This document shows positions 34,437 to 46,539 of a DNA stretch of 64,000 nt, piece after piece; the stretch's first letter is position 1, and the number at the start of each line of letters is the position of its first letter. The stretch comes from Stichopus chloronotus. Lineage: Eukaryota > Echinodermata > Holothuroidea > Aspidochirotida > Stichopodidae. The DNA lies in contig CM037843.1 of assembly GCA_021234535.1 (NCBI GenBank), positions 35,713,200-35,777,199 on the forward strand. Reading direction: 5' to 3'. Below the pieces are notes generated by a model. That model was not told the DNA's origin and did not search any database. It saw nothing but the letters and a program-made list of their open reading frames with translations. Position numbers and translations under genes: made by a program.

Positions 34437-37062
34437 TTTGCGTATTTCTTTTGCTGGACGACAGTCAATAGTCGCGTGACACTTATTACGCAGTGTGACA
34501 GCTATATTCAGTCAATATATTGTATACGGTAGTTGCGTAATGTATATTTGTATATCTTTGCATCTTTTGTATATTTGTGAAATGTAGACCGGGCCAAATT
34601 AGTAACTATTTATTTTTTCCAGTATTAGGTATTTGTGTAATTTAATTTGTGTGCTTAATTACATATTTACTTATTTCCGCTTTAAAAGTATTTGCATTCA
34701 CAGTATGATTGTTAAAATGGTGAACCTTCTGGGTCACTCTGAATAAAAAAAAAATAATTTGGAACTTCTCTGAATGGTAAATATTGTCATATATCACATT
34801 CGCATTACACTGTATGTTCTTAGATGGAAACAACGGTTCTTACTTCAAAAACGGATCGTATGTCAAGACAGATATCCCCCCCCCCCCCTTTGAAACTTAT
34901 AGTTATTGTATCATAATTCTGGGTTTGGATTTGTATGGTCGAAAAGCAATAAACTGAAGAAAAAAACCTCCGAAAAAAAACACGGATCACCTTCTTGTCT
35001 GTATGGCTTTATCGGATAAGATTTGCAAAGTAATCTTAAAAGAAAATTTATATTACTATTTTGCATTTGTAATTTATTACGTGACACTCAAGATGTTCTC
35101 ACGTGTTCAAGCGAAGAGCAAACTAACTTGAAGGCAAATAAAACTAGCGATCTTTAAGAGAATTAATGTTTCGAGTATAAGTAGAATTCAATTCTTCATC
35201 AAAATTTCATCAAAATTCCACTTTCAGATTTTAAATAATAACATTTTCATTGAATTTGCATTTCAATTTTTATTTCCTTTTAAATGTTAATTCTCAACTT
35301 ATGGAACTTACGCTTATTGCATCGTATACCTTTCGCAGAGAGTCATAAAGAATAGACCACGTCACGTGAGATTTTCATAAGACTAAAAATCACAATTATA
35401 TTCCATTTCGGCTTCAGATCATGAATAGACATATTCAACAGGACAGAAGTTTTAATAAGCACTATCCATTGTAGGCAGATTACTATGTGGGAAAATTTAC
35501 ATGTAAAGATAAGAAAAAGGACATAGAAGCAAGGCGAAGTGTGAAATAGAAACAGTAGGTAAAAATGGAGTAAACCAGCCGCATATTCTTAATTTGTAGG
35601 GGTTTTTTTTTCATATTTTGAAAAACGGAATGAATACTTGTAAATCACTTGATATCCACTTTCATTTTTCTCTCCCAGTTATGCAAACCGTACCGTAGAC
35701 AAAACCCATCCCACTTACACCTGGTTAGACTCAATTTAAAAATAACATAGCCTTGACTTTAATGTAAAAACGTAAATATACAAAATACAAAAACAGAGGA
35801 GGTTGGTTAGTTGAACATTTGAAGAAACTTACACATTTACTGAAGGTTAAGAAGCACAGCTCAAAAAGAAAAATAATGTGGACACTTTCAAAAAAACAAA
35901 GATTTTGTCAATCGTCCACATTGGGTTAGCCCTATTACAAACCATTTTGTAACACCTTGATCCAAATGTTACAAACTTGGTGAAAATGTAACAAAATTTT
36001 ACGAGAGTACCAACGATTGAAACTTGGTCCAAATGTAACAACTTTCTGCCCAAAATGTCACAACGTGAAGATTTACATGAGACGTTATTGAAAAATTCAA
36101 GATGGCCCCCATATTTTTATTTTTTCCAGTGCCATAGCTGAACCAAACAGGATTGGATTCCACTGGAAATTGTGCCATTTAATTTCTCATGGCATACTCA
36201 AAACCTGAAATATACTTTTTGTTGTCTCCTGTGTGCTTCTGAAAAATTAAAATGGCCGTCATAACGTCAGTTTGGGATACAACTTGCTCCGTTGAACTCA
36301 GAGTGGTATAACGCATCTAGAAAGTATATATCCCGTCCTATTAGGCTCTTTGGGTAACGTCCAAAGATCTAGTTCTTTGGTAACTTCATAAAGATCCAAA
36401 ATGGTCGACAAAGTAACTTAACCAGCCGTAACTAGGCCAAACAAGGCCGAATCGGTCAGGGAGTTGCACACTTCAAATTTTCGTGTCTTGATTTCATCGG
36501 CCTCTCTCCAATGCGGTATGAGCAAATCCAAGATGACGATAAATGTCTTAAGTATATCTTATGTATATCAGTGTGTCATGAGAAAATGAACGAAGCAATT
36601 CCCAGTGCGATCCGACCTTGTTTGGTTCAGTTACGGCACTCAAAGTAATTGGTGGCGCTCTTGGGTTTTTCAATAACGTCTGACGTGAATCTTCACGTTG
36701 TTACATTTTGGTCATTTGCTACCAAATGGATCGCGAAAGGCCGTAAACATCTAGCAATAGGCTACGTGCTTTTGCTCGTGTCTTCATTTTTTCACAATTT
36801 CACTGATTGCATGAGTTTTGGTTCCGCTGTTTACAGTTGGTTTTCCGCATCATCCACTTCATCCTTAGTGTATTGAGAGGTTAAAGGGAAAAACTGTTAA
36901 AAAAAACTTACATAAGTTAAAATTTATAGAATTTTTTAACTGCCATAGTCTTGAGATATTTAGCTCAGAAAGTTTTGTTGACTTAAAAATAAGGCGAAGT
37001 CACTTGAAAAAAAAATGAGTGAGTTGTGGTTACCAACGGCAGATGTAGGAAACACAAAACAA
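34437..37062. other. Gap between the two tRNA-Val genes
   Basis: It contains copy A of the foldback-like repeat (35927-36764). The rest is AT-rich without recognisable features. Confidence 0.7.
35927..36764 (+). mobile_element. Foldback-like element, copy A
   Basis: The ends are inverted: the left part (35927-36180) and the reverse complement of the right part (36588-36764) share AAAATGT(A/C)ACAACGTGAAGAT, GACGTTATTGAAAAA, GTGCC(A/G)TA(A/G)CTGAACCAAACA and CACTGG(A/G)AATTG. The extreme ends read TAGCCCTATT and, inverted, TAGCCTATTG. Short iterons related to TGTAACA..TTTGG(T/A)CCAA fill the left arm. There is no coding region. It is homologous to copy B in inverse orientation; the boundaries are approximate. 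Confidence 0.6.
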
Positions 37063-37135
37063 TGATTCCGCCCGGGTTCGAACCGGGGACCTTTCGCGTG
37101 TAAAGCGAACGTGATAACCGCTACACCACGGAATC
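37063..37135 (-). tRNA. tRNA-Val (anticodon UAC)
   Basis: On the - strand, a 73-base cloverleaf with acceptor GATTCCG/CGGAATC, anticodon stem TTCGC/GCGAA with loop TTTACAC (anticodon TAC), and B box GGTTCGAACCC. A TTTT terminator follows within about 10 bases. It differs from the + strand tRNA-Val(AAC) at only four positions. Confidence 0.97.
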
Positions 37136-37937
37136 ACACGTTAGTAATGTAATCACACTGTTTTCATTCTTTGAAGTCAGAAGTCTGAGGTGACGTTGAA
37201 GCTTATTTCAAAGTTGGTTTCCAGTGACCTCAGATGTGACTGCCGTATTAGCAATCTCGTATGGTTTCCCTCCTAAACGTACACGAGCTGCACATAGCCG
37301 ATGGCCATGTTGTTAGTTCGTTGACTGAGTACATCTTCTTGAGTTAATTGAAATTTTTACTTCATCAATGTGCATTGCCGTGCGGAACGTGCAGCTGAGT
37401 ATCCCTCAATATGATGTTTGTTCTCCACGGAGCTATTACGCAATAGCTTAATGACGTCAGTCCAATGCGTATCCTAGTAACTTCTATAGCGTTTGGTATC
37501 TCAACAGTCTTCCCTACCTGTAGCCACTCTCACCGTATTCTCCTTGCATTGGTAGTCTTAGTTGCTGGAATTTCCAGTCTGGAGTACTACTGAAGTTTCC
37601 AGGGGAGGGTGATTAGCACTGTCTCGCGTAACTCCAGTTCATGCATGCAAAGGAATAATAGGACAAAGCAATAAAGTTTTAAAACATAACATCTAAGCAG
37701 CAAAATCTCGGTCAACTACTCCTAATTATTTATCTTCCCTTCCATACTAAGCTCAATATTTCTCAAAACGAGTAAAAGTAAATAAGTAGTCCTTTCGGGG
37801 AAACAATCCTTACTTTTCTTTTGATTAATTGCATACAAAGGCCTTCAAAAAAATTGGAAAAAATTGGAAACCTTTCTTTTCATTACATAGGCGCCGCGAT
37901 GTCACTACACTGTTCTGCTCTACACTGAGATGTTGCC

Positions 37938-38015
37938 TGACATTGTCTCCCTTCAATGACATTGTCTCCCTTCAACGTCTCGGAGCAGGGAGCTGTTAAT
38001 AGCAGCTCCCTGCTC
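37938..38015. repeat. 19-base direct duplication beside a perfect 13-base hairpin
   Basis: TGACATTGTCTCCCTTCAA occurs at 37938 and again at 37957. The hairpin has arms GAGCAGGGAGCTG (37983-37995) and CAGCTCCCTGCTC (38003-38015) around TTAATAG. Confidence 0.85.
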
Positions 38016-38829
38016 AGAGTATACAGAGAGCATACTGCAACACTCATAAACCATGCTACCGAGAAGCAACTTCAAATATTCGAACAGTTTAACGTTGCAT
38101 ATGACATCATACATTTTTCACCTCCTCGAGAAAAAAAAAAGTTAAAAAAAAATACGTCTGGTTATCATATCGTGTTTGCACATGGAGGTGATGTCATCTG
38201 GAGAGATGATGATGAAGGGACTGAGAACTTTAGAACAGCATCATGAGATTATCATGCAATTAAAATAGAAGGAACAGCCCACGGAAATCCCACGGGGACC
38301 TTTTGGGCCATTTGGGGCCATCGTGACGTTTGTTATTCTTTCGGAGATATCCCAATTGGCTTGTCCATAATCCAAACTGCAAAATATTAACAAACAGGTA
38401 TGAAATAAATATTGGCCTAATTTAAGCAATGAATATAGGCATTACTATTTAGGTAACCTTGGAGAGGCTAAGACACACCAAGATAAATAATTGTCAGTTG
38501 ATATCTCTTTGCAAGTCCACTCCTTTACTTTTTGACACAAATGAAAAACGTGCATATTCGTCACCTCTTTATACAATTGACAATTTATGAGACAGCATAT
38601 TTCAGAAAGGAGATTATTCTTCGTCTTTTAAACGGTAAGTAAACGTACCTCCTTTTTTCCTAAAAAAAAATATAAAAAAAATAAAAATTTAAAAATACAA
38701 TGTTCTCTAGTATTCCTTAGAATACTCCACAACCTATTAAGAAAGTAACATTTACATAAAGCGTACATTATCTTCCTTATATATATTATGGAACAATTTT
38801 TTGGGAAATCCGTTGGCGAATGTGATAAC

Positions 38830-39070
38830 CTGTAGACTATACCGAATGTTCTTTGCTCCGAACATTTTTGTTTTCGCATTCCGAAGGGATTTTAATCGAA
38901 TTGAAAATACAGCTCAAGTTTGGATAATGGACTCCTTTTTCATTTTGAACACTAATATAGTTCTTCTTAGGGTTATTACTATATAGTTCAACACAAAGCA
39001 CGGGGACAAATGTCAGTATTGCTAAAGTGAGAATTTCATGTTTCCTACCGCGTGTACACAGAAACGGCAC
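38830..39070 (-). other. Exon-like segment with signal-anchor-like helix
   Basis: On the - strand this frame reads KHEILTLAILTFVPVLCVEL, a basic residue then a hydrophobic stretch as in a type II membrane anchor, followed by a polar segment (NPKKNYISVQNEKGVHYPNL). It could be a first coding exon or chance. I cannot assign a family. Confidence 0.2.
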
Positions 39071-42000
39071 ATGTGATATCTCCCTGCAACAGAAACAGTT
39101 TCGATTATATGCTTAGGTTGCATCATTTTTATTAAATTTAATTTTCATTTTCCTGAACTCATCTTACGGAGGATCTTAATGAAATATTGATTGAACTATG
39201 GGAATAAACTTTTATTTCGACCGCTATGCCGATTTAAGCAATGTAACATTAGAACCATGCAAGAACTACTTTACTAACATAATTGATTTTAGATCGATAT
39301 ATTTTAGAACAGCTCTTCATAAATGCGATGTGTAAACCTCTGTTGAACCGTTACGAATGCGTGTAACCTAGCTTGTAGTACATTATTTTGACTTGTATTC
39401 TATACAATGCGCAATGTATACTGCGATACTTCCACTGCAACTTATAGAGTGAAAAACATCCACAGTCAATTAAAATTATCATATACTTTAAATTACAAAA
39501 GACAACGATTGGATTTTATAGGTTGAATTACAAGGACTTGGAGTTATTACCTTACCCCACCCCCACCCCTCGCTTTTATTCACATATATATCCAGTTTGA
39601 AAATTGTTTGTATGCAATTTTTAATGATATTCCGATCATTTGACGCTAGTGTGAAACTCATCGAATTGGATTGGAATTGTTCACAATACTTAATCACATA
39701 ATTCTTGAGACGATTATTACAAATGTTGTCACATGCATAAGTAGAGTCAACCATACTTAGTGCTCGCCTATAGTGCTATATTTATATCCATGTTGGAATT
39801 CGGGGGAGGACAGTAAATGCTTTGTGAAGTATTACAATCGATAGAACCAAATTCTCTGAAAAAATTCTCAGAAAATACGAAATACGTTTATAAGTTTTTG
39901 ATATAGAAAAAAAAGCAGAAGAAGCAAAAGCCATTCAAAAATGGCAAGAAATCCACAACAAAGTGTATGTGGCTGGATGTCTGTGGTACAAAGCTCCACT
40001 ACTTTAAGTGTCTTTTCCTACACAGGATAATGGGTACAAAAATGCTGTTATCAAAAGCAATGTAACACAGACTGCTCATTGCGTACGTTTCGCTTAAAAG
40101 TATTACTGAAACATTTTGTCATTTATTGTGGGAATGTGAGCTTCTTGATGTATTCTGTTGCAATGTTATATTATTTGCTTAAAGAAAAACTTAATTTTTA
40201 ATTTGATTTAAATAACTTTTTTTTTATGTATGGCCTCTTAGACTAATCTGAGCGACCGATGAACTCTCTCATTCTTCTCTTATATTATTATCTTTGTCGT
40301 AAAGTAAATGGAAAGATATGCCGGGATTCATTAGAGTGATAGAGTGCATTATACTGCAGTTAATACACAGGTCCAAAGTAGATTAACCTTGTTCATACAT
40401 ACCGAAGAGATTTTGATAGAAAAGAACGAAAAAGAAAGGAATTTGGTTGGAAAATAACCGCATTTTTATTGAAAGGAACCCCGAGAAAAGGTAACAAATT
40501 TACAACATGTCAACAATATTCGTGTGCGAAACAGATATTAACATTGAGACCAAAAGAATAACAGTAGCAATTGACATAGTAACAATGCCTGCTTTAGTTT
40601 GCTCTTAGGTCGTGTACTAATGGGTTTATGCTGTGATTCAGTGTACGTGTATTCAAGGTGCAGTCACTACAGTGTGTACGTAACTGCGTGCTACAGTGCG
40701 TTGTGCAGCTGCAGGGACTTGCTAAATGTGGAATTTGCCTCCTGATTAAACTGATTTTGGATAAAGACAGTGACAGATTTATTGAAGATACATTTCGAGA
40801 AAAGCTTGGACATGTTTGATATCTTGCTCTCAGTCCTAACAGCAGCAGTAAGTGGTAACGAAGACTTGTTGTGTGCGGCGGACCCTAATTTTCCTGTGAG
40901 TGTGAGAGTTCTCAGTAAGTTAGTCTATGCAAAATTTCTGAATTACGCCTAAGTTAGACACAGAAGAAGGATTTCAAATGGCCAAAATGTTACTGTCAAA
41001 CATTGCTGTAAGATCATTGTATGGCTGGTTTGTGATAACCCATGTCAAGGCCTTCCCTGTCTCATTTTTTCACCATAAAGGGCCTAGGCATATCATTAGG
41101 CCCTAAATTATTTGTGTGTGGAGTTCCTTAAGAACATTAATCCGTTTTTTGTATGGAGACTCTTCAAGATGGCGATGTATTACAGTCCTTAGTCCTCTTT
41201 ACGATTTTATTGCATAGGGAATTGTTTTTGAAAAATTAGAGTTAGAGCATCATGGAAAGTACGAACAACACTCACCATTGTCGGGGATGAAAAAGTTTGG
41301 TTATTGCTCCACGTGTGGAGTGACCAATGGCGTAGTTACGTACTTATTTACTTTGTCACGATTTATTCACGTTAACCATCAGTCAAATGATTCTGTGACG
41401 CTATATATACATGTAACGTTGAAACAGTGTTTATTAAATCCTATGTGGTATTGTAAACCTGTCTTTGGAACTAAAATGTCCATCATAGCTGTGTTTATCA
41501 TTTGGTGTAAAACGTATGAAGAATTAGTCATTTGCGAACATTATTTGATCCACAGAAGGTCTCTTTACGTTATCGATGAAAACCTATCGAAGCAAGTAAA
41601 GAAAAGAAGTCATTGACGACCAACAACGCCTACGTAATTATATGAAATTTTAATGTTTATGACACTGCACGATAAAGTTCAACGTATAGAAAAATGAACA
41701 ATACCATCCACTACATTAAACAAGTCATAAGTAGAATCACAAAAAAGAAACAAACTTATTAATATTTATTTCCTTACTTCTTCACCTTTTTCTCTGTTCT
41801 TTATTGTATTTTCGTAGTAAAGCATGTTGTTAAATGTCACTTCCCATTATTTATCTGAGTAAATATGTGTTTGTCATGTGTGATCCATGAAAGAAAACAA
41901 AGCTATGGATGGAAAATTAACACTACATTTTACACGTAACATACCTCACTTGTACTATCATTGACAAAGTTGAGATAACTCTCTCATTTTACCCTCGATA

Positions 42001-43339
42001 CAGTTACAAATAACATGCTCATAAGGTTACATAATTATATAGTTTATTCGACACAAAAAACAATTAAACCAACAAAACAACTACCATGTAGTAACAAAGT
42101 AACCAAGTTATTGCAAAGTTTCGAGGTCCTATAGGATGTGTAATTCCCAACCTGTGACGGCGACCTTTATTTTCTAACTTCGTGGTTTGAACTTAATTTT
42201 AGAAAGAGGTGTAACACTTGAAATGTATTCGATTGATGATCATTAAACTTACCGTTGTCTTGATGAAAATATAGCTATTTGATCATGACGTCATTAAGCT
42301 CAAAAGTGTCCTGGAAAAGCAGCACGCTCTGTCCATTGCATCACTTTGATTGAGCACGCGCATAAGGAACAGCCGAATCGAACTGATCTGGTCTCTTCCA
42401 AAACCTAAGAAGTGTCCTTAACCTAGGACAGTTCTTTGATCAATTTGGTTCAAGGTTCAAATGAAAGAGTATCGTCCCGTAAGATTTTATAATGCTGTTC
42501 ATACTATAGAAGGGGAACAATTAAAAAGAAAGGAAAAGCGAGAAGAAAGAAGAATGTGGAACAAAAAAGATTATGGGCATTCGAAAACAGGGTAAAGAAA
42601 TGGAAACTATACATCATTTAGGGAGAGTATACTTAAAGGTATTTCTTTACTTAATAAATCATACAAGATCTCGACTTGTCCTTGACTTTTTGCAATTAGA
42701 TAAAATGCACCGGACACATATATTTCTCTGCCATTCAAGGTAGTTGTGGCTCATAAAAGCAGGCATCAACAAAGCACATATTTTTGTGCCATTCACGACA
42801 GTTGTGGCCAAAATAGTTGAGTCCAAAATACCAATATCAAAGTGTAACACTGACCATAAATAAGGCCTTAAACATGTGGTATTTCCTATTTAAAACTAAC
42901 TTTTTAGTGCCCATTATTTCTCTTTTCTACACAAATGGAGATCTTTAGAGTGAACTCCGTCTTCCATTTTCTCTATGTGTGCAGTTATTGCCCGTCCGTT
43001 ACTCAGGCTGATAGACTGACTTAATTTCTTGAATCCCTGTCACAGGATAGGTTTAATTTACCATTTTCCCTGTCGTGGCATCGGCGATGCTCGATGATAA
43101 TAATAACACCATCAGAATAAACTTTGCCCTAATGCCTATCAGAAACCTTTCTCATGCTGTCTGCCAGAAGTTTCACCCTGTTCCCCCTTTCTAAGTTCGA
43201 TTCAGTCAGTTAAATCATCGAGATGCAGTCCCCATGGTTGGATAAACCTCCACATTTTATCACCGTTTTCCAATAATCGATTGCACATGTAACTTTGAGT
43301 ATCTGTTCAAAGATCGATTCCAAATGGGCCAAAACAATT

Positions 43340-43500
43340 CATGCAACAAGCTGGGCAGGTTCTCCACCCCTCACAGCCTTTGGGAAAGTGGCTGAAGACG
43401 TGGGGGACACACTCTCGTCCGTCGGATGGGGACGTTAAATGGCGGTCCCGGGAGCAGTCATGGGTTTGCATTGGCGATTGTCTGGCTTCACCCCTTACTT
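43340..43500 (+). repeat. Possible LINE/SINE tail
   Basis: The segment contains GTCGGATGGGGACGTTAAAT followed by GGCGGTCCCG, a motif that I associate from memory with dispersed retroposon tails in many invertebrate genomes. No poly(A)-like end or target duplication is delimited. Confidence 0.25.
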
Positions 43501-44138
43501 GAATTCCTCTGAACAGTTATCGAAAAGAGTAGGCCAATATCTCCCGGGTTCATATGTGGCTTCCTGATCCTCAATTTTCAAATTCAAATTCATAATTCGT
43601 TCCAACTCGTTTGAGCCATAAGGAAACAGTTAGCCAGGTGTTCTGGTTTATTCTTTCCAGCTTCAGTTTGTCAGCCGATGTTTAGTCATGGCAGTCTACA
43701 ATACACATGTGCATCAGTAACCAATAAAACAGTAACCCGCCCGGTATGGTCGTGGCATTATGTTTTACAGACCATGCCAAACGAAAAAAACTTATCTAGA
43801 GTAAAAATCTATATTTTGTAAACTAACGTTCCTTTTCCCACTGTAATTTAATTGAAGTTCATTTATACGTTAAGGTACCTGAGGTAAGAATCCTCGACTC
43901 TTATTGGTCCATCACAATCAGGTGACAGTTTTAGAGAAAAACGGAGGCGGATGAATACTTTATGAACAAGTAGGTTAGATCGACAGTATTTTGTCTGCTG
44001 CCTGACACAAAACATTGGGTTGGTTCTTTGCTATCGAAGACATTTCGTTCATTGTGTTTACCTTTTTTTCTCGGGCTTTCTTTTCAATGGAAATGTGGTC
44101 ATTAACAACCTCAAATTTCTCTCTTTTTTCTTCCTTTT

Positions 44139-44700
44139 TTAAATCAAAATCTCGGTGTTTGAGCTGGGAGAAGTAAGTGCATTGCCAACATTTAGGCCTA
44201 AGCCCTTGATAGTAGCTTTCTGCAATAATAACTGCTTACCACCTAAAACAATAAATTCAGTTTTGCTGTCATTGATTTTCAGCTTATTGGATAATATCCA
44301 CAGTCTTATTTCAGGGATGCAGTCTTGCAAAGAAGATGGTGCGAATTTCTCCTCCTTGACCTGCGTCAGGTTTGAAATTTGGGTAAAATCTGGTGATCAT
44401 CTGCATAGCCCTTGTGTAGGTGGGGCTCGATGATCTTCAGGTGCAGCATAAACTGTAACGAGGACAGGTCCTAAACACGAACTTTGTGGTACCCCAAATT
44501 TAAGACGAAAAATATTCGATAAGTCATTAAAAACCCGAACTTGTTGTGTACGACTAACTAAGTATAATGCAAACCATCTAAGAGCAGTTGATGATACCCC
44601 TGCCTGTATATTCAAGAGCTTCTAGTAATATACTATGTCAAACTAAGATCTAACAGTCCAAGAAAGTGTAATATACTGCTTATCAGAGCCAAGAGGAATA
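44139..44700 (-). pseudogene. Decayed LINE reverse transcriptase, palm region
   Basis: The - strand carries NIQAGVSSTALRWFALYLVS and FRLKFGVPQSSCLGPVLVTV (fingers/palm of CR1/Jockey-like LINEs), a YADDHQ active-site motif in another frame at about 44390-44407, and IRLWILSNKLKINDSKTEF downstream. A degraded DLSxxFD segment lies near 44655. At least one frameshift and stops make it inactive. Both ends are missing. Confidence 0.85.
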
Positions 44701-46539
44701 TCAGACTGAACTTAAAGTAAGGTGGTTTCTGTACTATGAAACTGTTTGTAAGCAGATTGATTTGCATGAAGCACGTTGTTAATATCCATATAATAATATC
44801 CATAATTATCGCCTAAACCCCGCCCCATCTCTTACCTATCTTACTTACATATTCGGTTTGAACATAGCTTGTATGCAATATTAATTTATATATTCCTGTA
44901 TATCACATGTCGCTCGTGGGAGACTTACCATATGTCACAAAACTGATTTCAAATACTTTACACCTTTCTCTCATTGCCATCATTTTTGTAGCAAATTTGA
45001 CACCAGGTCTGACTAGACTCTACAAATTAACGCGTTCATAGGATTTCACTTTATGCCAGCTTCATTTAATTCATCATGCAAATGGGATGTCAGAAAGTGA
45101 TTGGCAGAGTAAACTGGAATCTTAAACACGATATCGGCTTTTCCTTCCCTTTTTCCTCATTCCCTTTTAGCTTTTGCTTGACAGTGTTCGTAACGACGTG
45201 AGCCTGGGATCTCCTGACACTAAAACTGGTAGACAAGTCCAATAACTTCTGTGATAAAATGATATTTTTACAAGGAAAATGTTAAAATACCCAATCCTTA
45301 GTGACATACAAGGGTATCAACTAGGCTATGTACGCCGTACACCGTATGTTTCAAAGGAAACGGTGTAACAGCTGTTAAGCAACCAATTGCTAAATGCAGC
45401 ATGCCTATTAGTGGTGGGATGTTTGCCAGAGAGACCCACCATTCACAACATCAAACCAAAAAGTTTCCTTGGTCTTTCTCAATACTCTTTTCAAGAACAA
45501 AAATGTATGTCTTCTAATTCAGCTCAACGGAAAAAGATCTAAGGTATAATGTTGCAAGTTTTGGCCACATTGTTGAAATTTAAAATGTAAGTTCCGGTGT
45601 CGTTTTAGCAAATGTAAGCACATATCTGGACTCAGATAAAGCGTTATCCCCTCAGTCATAACGCTTCACCCCTGCAAAGAAATATAATGTACGTTCTTAT
45701 CGGACTTTTAAGTGATTGCGGGCATATAGGCAAAAGCAAAAACAAATTAAATGTCCAAAAGATAAGTGAATCTCTTAATTGCACCATTCATACAATTTTG
45801 GAAAACAAATAGGCTTCAGGCGACAAATTCTTCCATATGATTTCAAATTCTTCTAACATAACGAACAATAGTACACAATACGATAGTAAAGTGGTTCACA
45901 GTTTTCAGTCATTGAGCATGCCAATGGAAAGCATAGTAGTAATGATTATTCAGTTGATCGAAACAGGTCACTGAGGCCGTAACGAAATGGTCAGTTTGTA
46001 TGTGATTTGTAATACAGTGCTTCATTTCACTTAATACTACCGTTCCCGAAACCAACCAAGGAGCGACGACTGGAGTAACATGTTTTTGATGCACCAATTG
46101 GACATGTACTGTTGAGTATTCAGTACGTAGGCGCTTGTATTAAGAACCGGTAATTTTCAAATATGATGTCTGTTTTATCAAAGTTTTCGTTTTCGTTGCT
46201 TTTCAAAGTTGGTACTCTCATTTGTATCAAAAAGTAACGTATTCCTTCCATAAACAACCATCACACGTGTACATCAAAAAAATAAAGAAACCTTCAGATA
46301 AAATATAAACATTATATTGCCGTTTTTTTTTTTTTTTTTTTTTGTTTTGTAAAACACGCAATCCCCTTAACTGCATTATGTCATCCTGAAGTTAGCTACG
46401 TCAAAATTCGGCGGGAAACTCAAAGTTAATTATTTCCATTCGATTAGGCTGTCGATGATTGAGTATAGACAACGTTTTGAAATAATGTTTACGCACTCAA
46501 CGTATCCCGATGCGATGAAAACAAATAAAGTATAGGCGC
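44701..46539. other. Gap, nothing recognised
   Basis: AT-rich sequence with poly(T) at 46323-46343 as the only notable feature. Confidence 0.6.

Larger units (their letters stand above)
37136..44138. other. Long gap without a gene I can name
   Basis: AT-rich, with a short perfect hairpin (37983-38015), a 19-base tandem duplication (37938-37975), two exon-like segments on - (38240-38384 and 38830-39070), a weak 64-base duplication near 42704-42825 and a possible SINE/LINE tail at 43340-43500. Confidence 0.55.
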
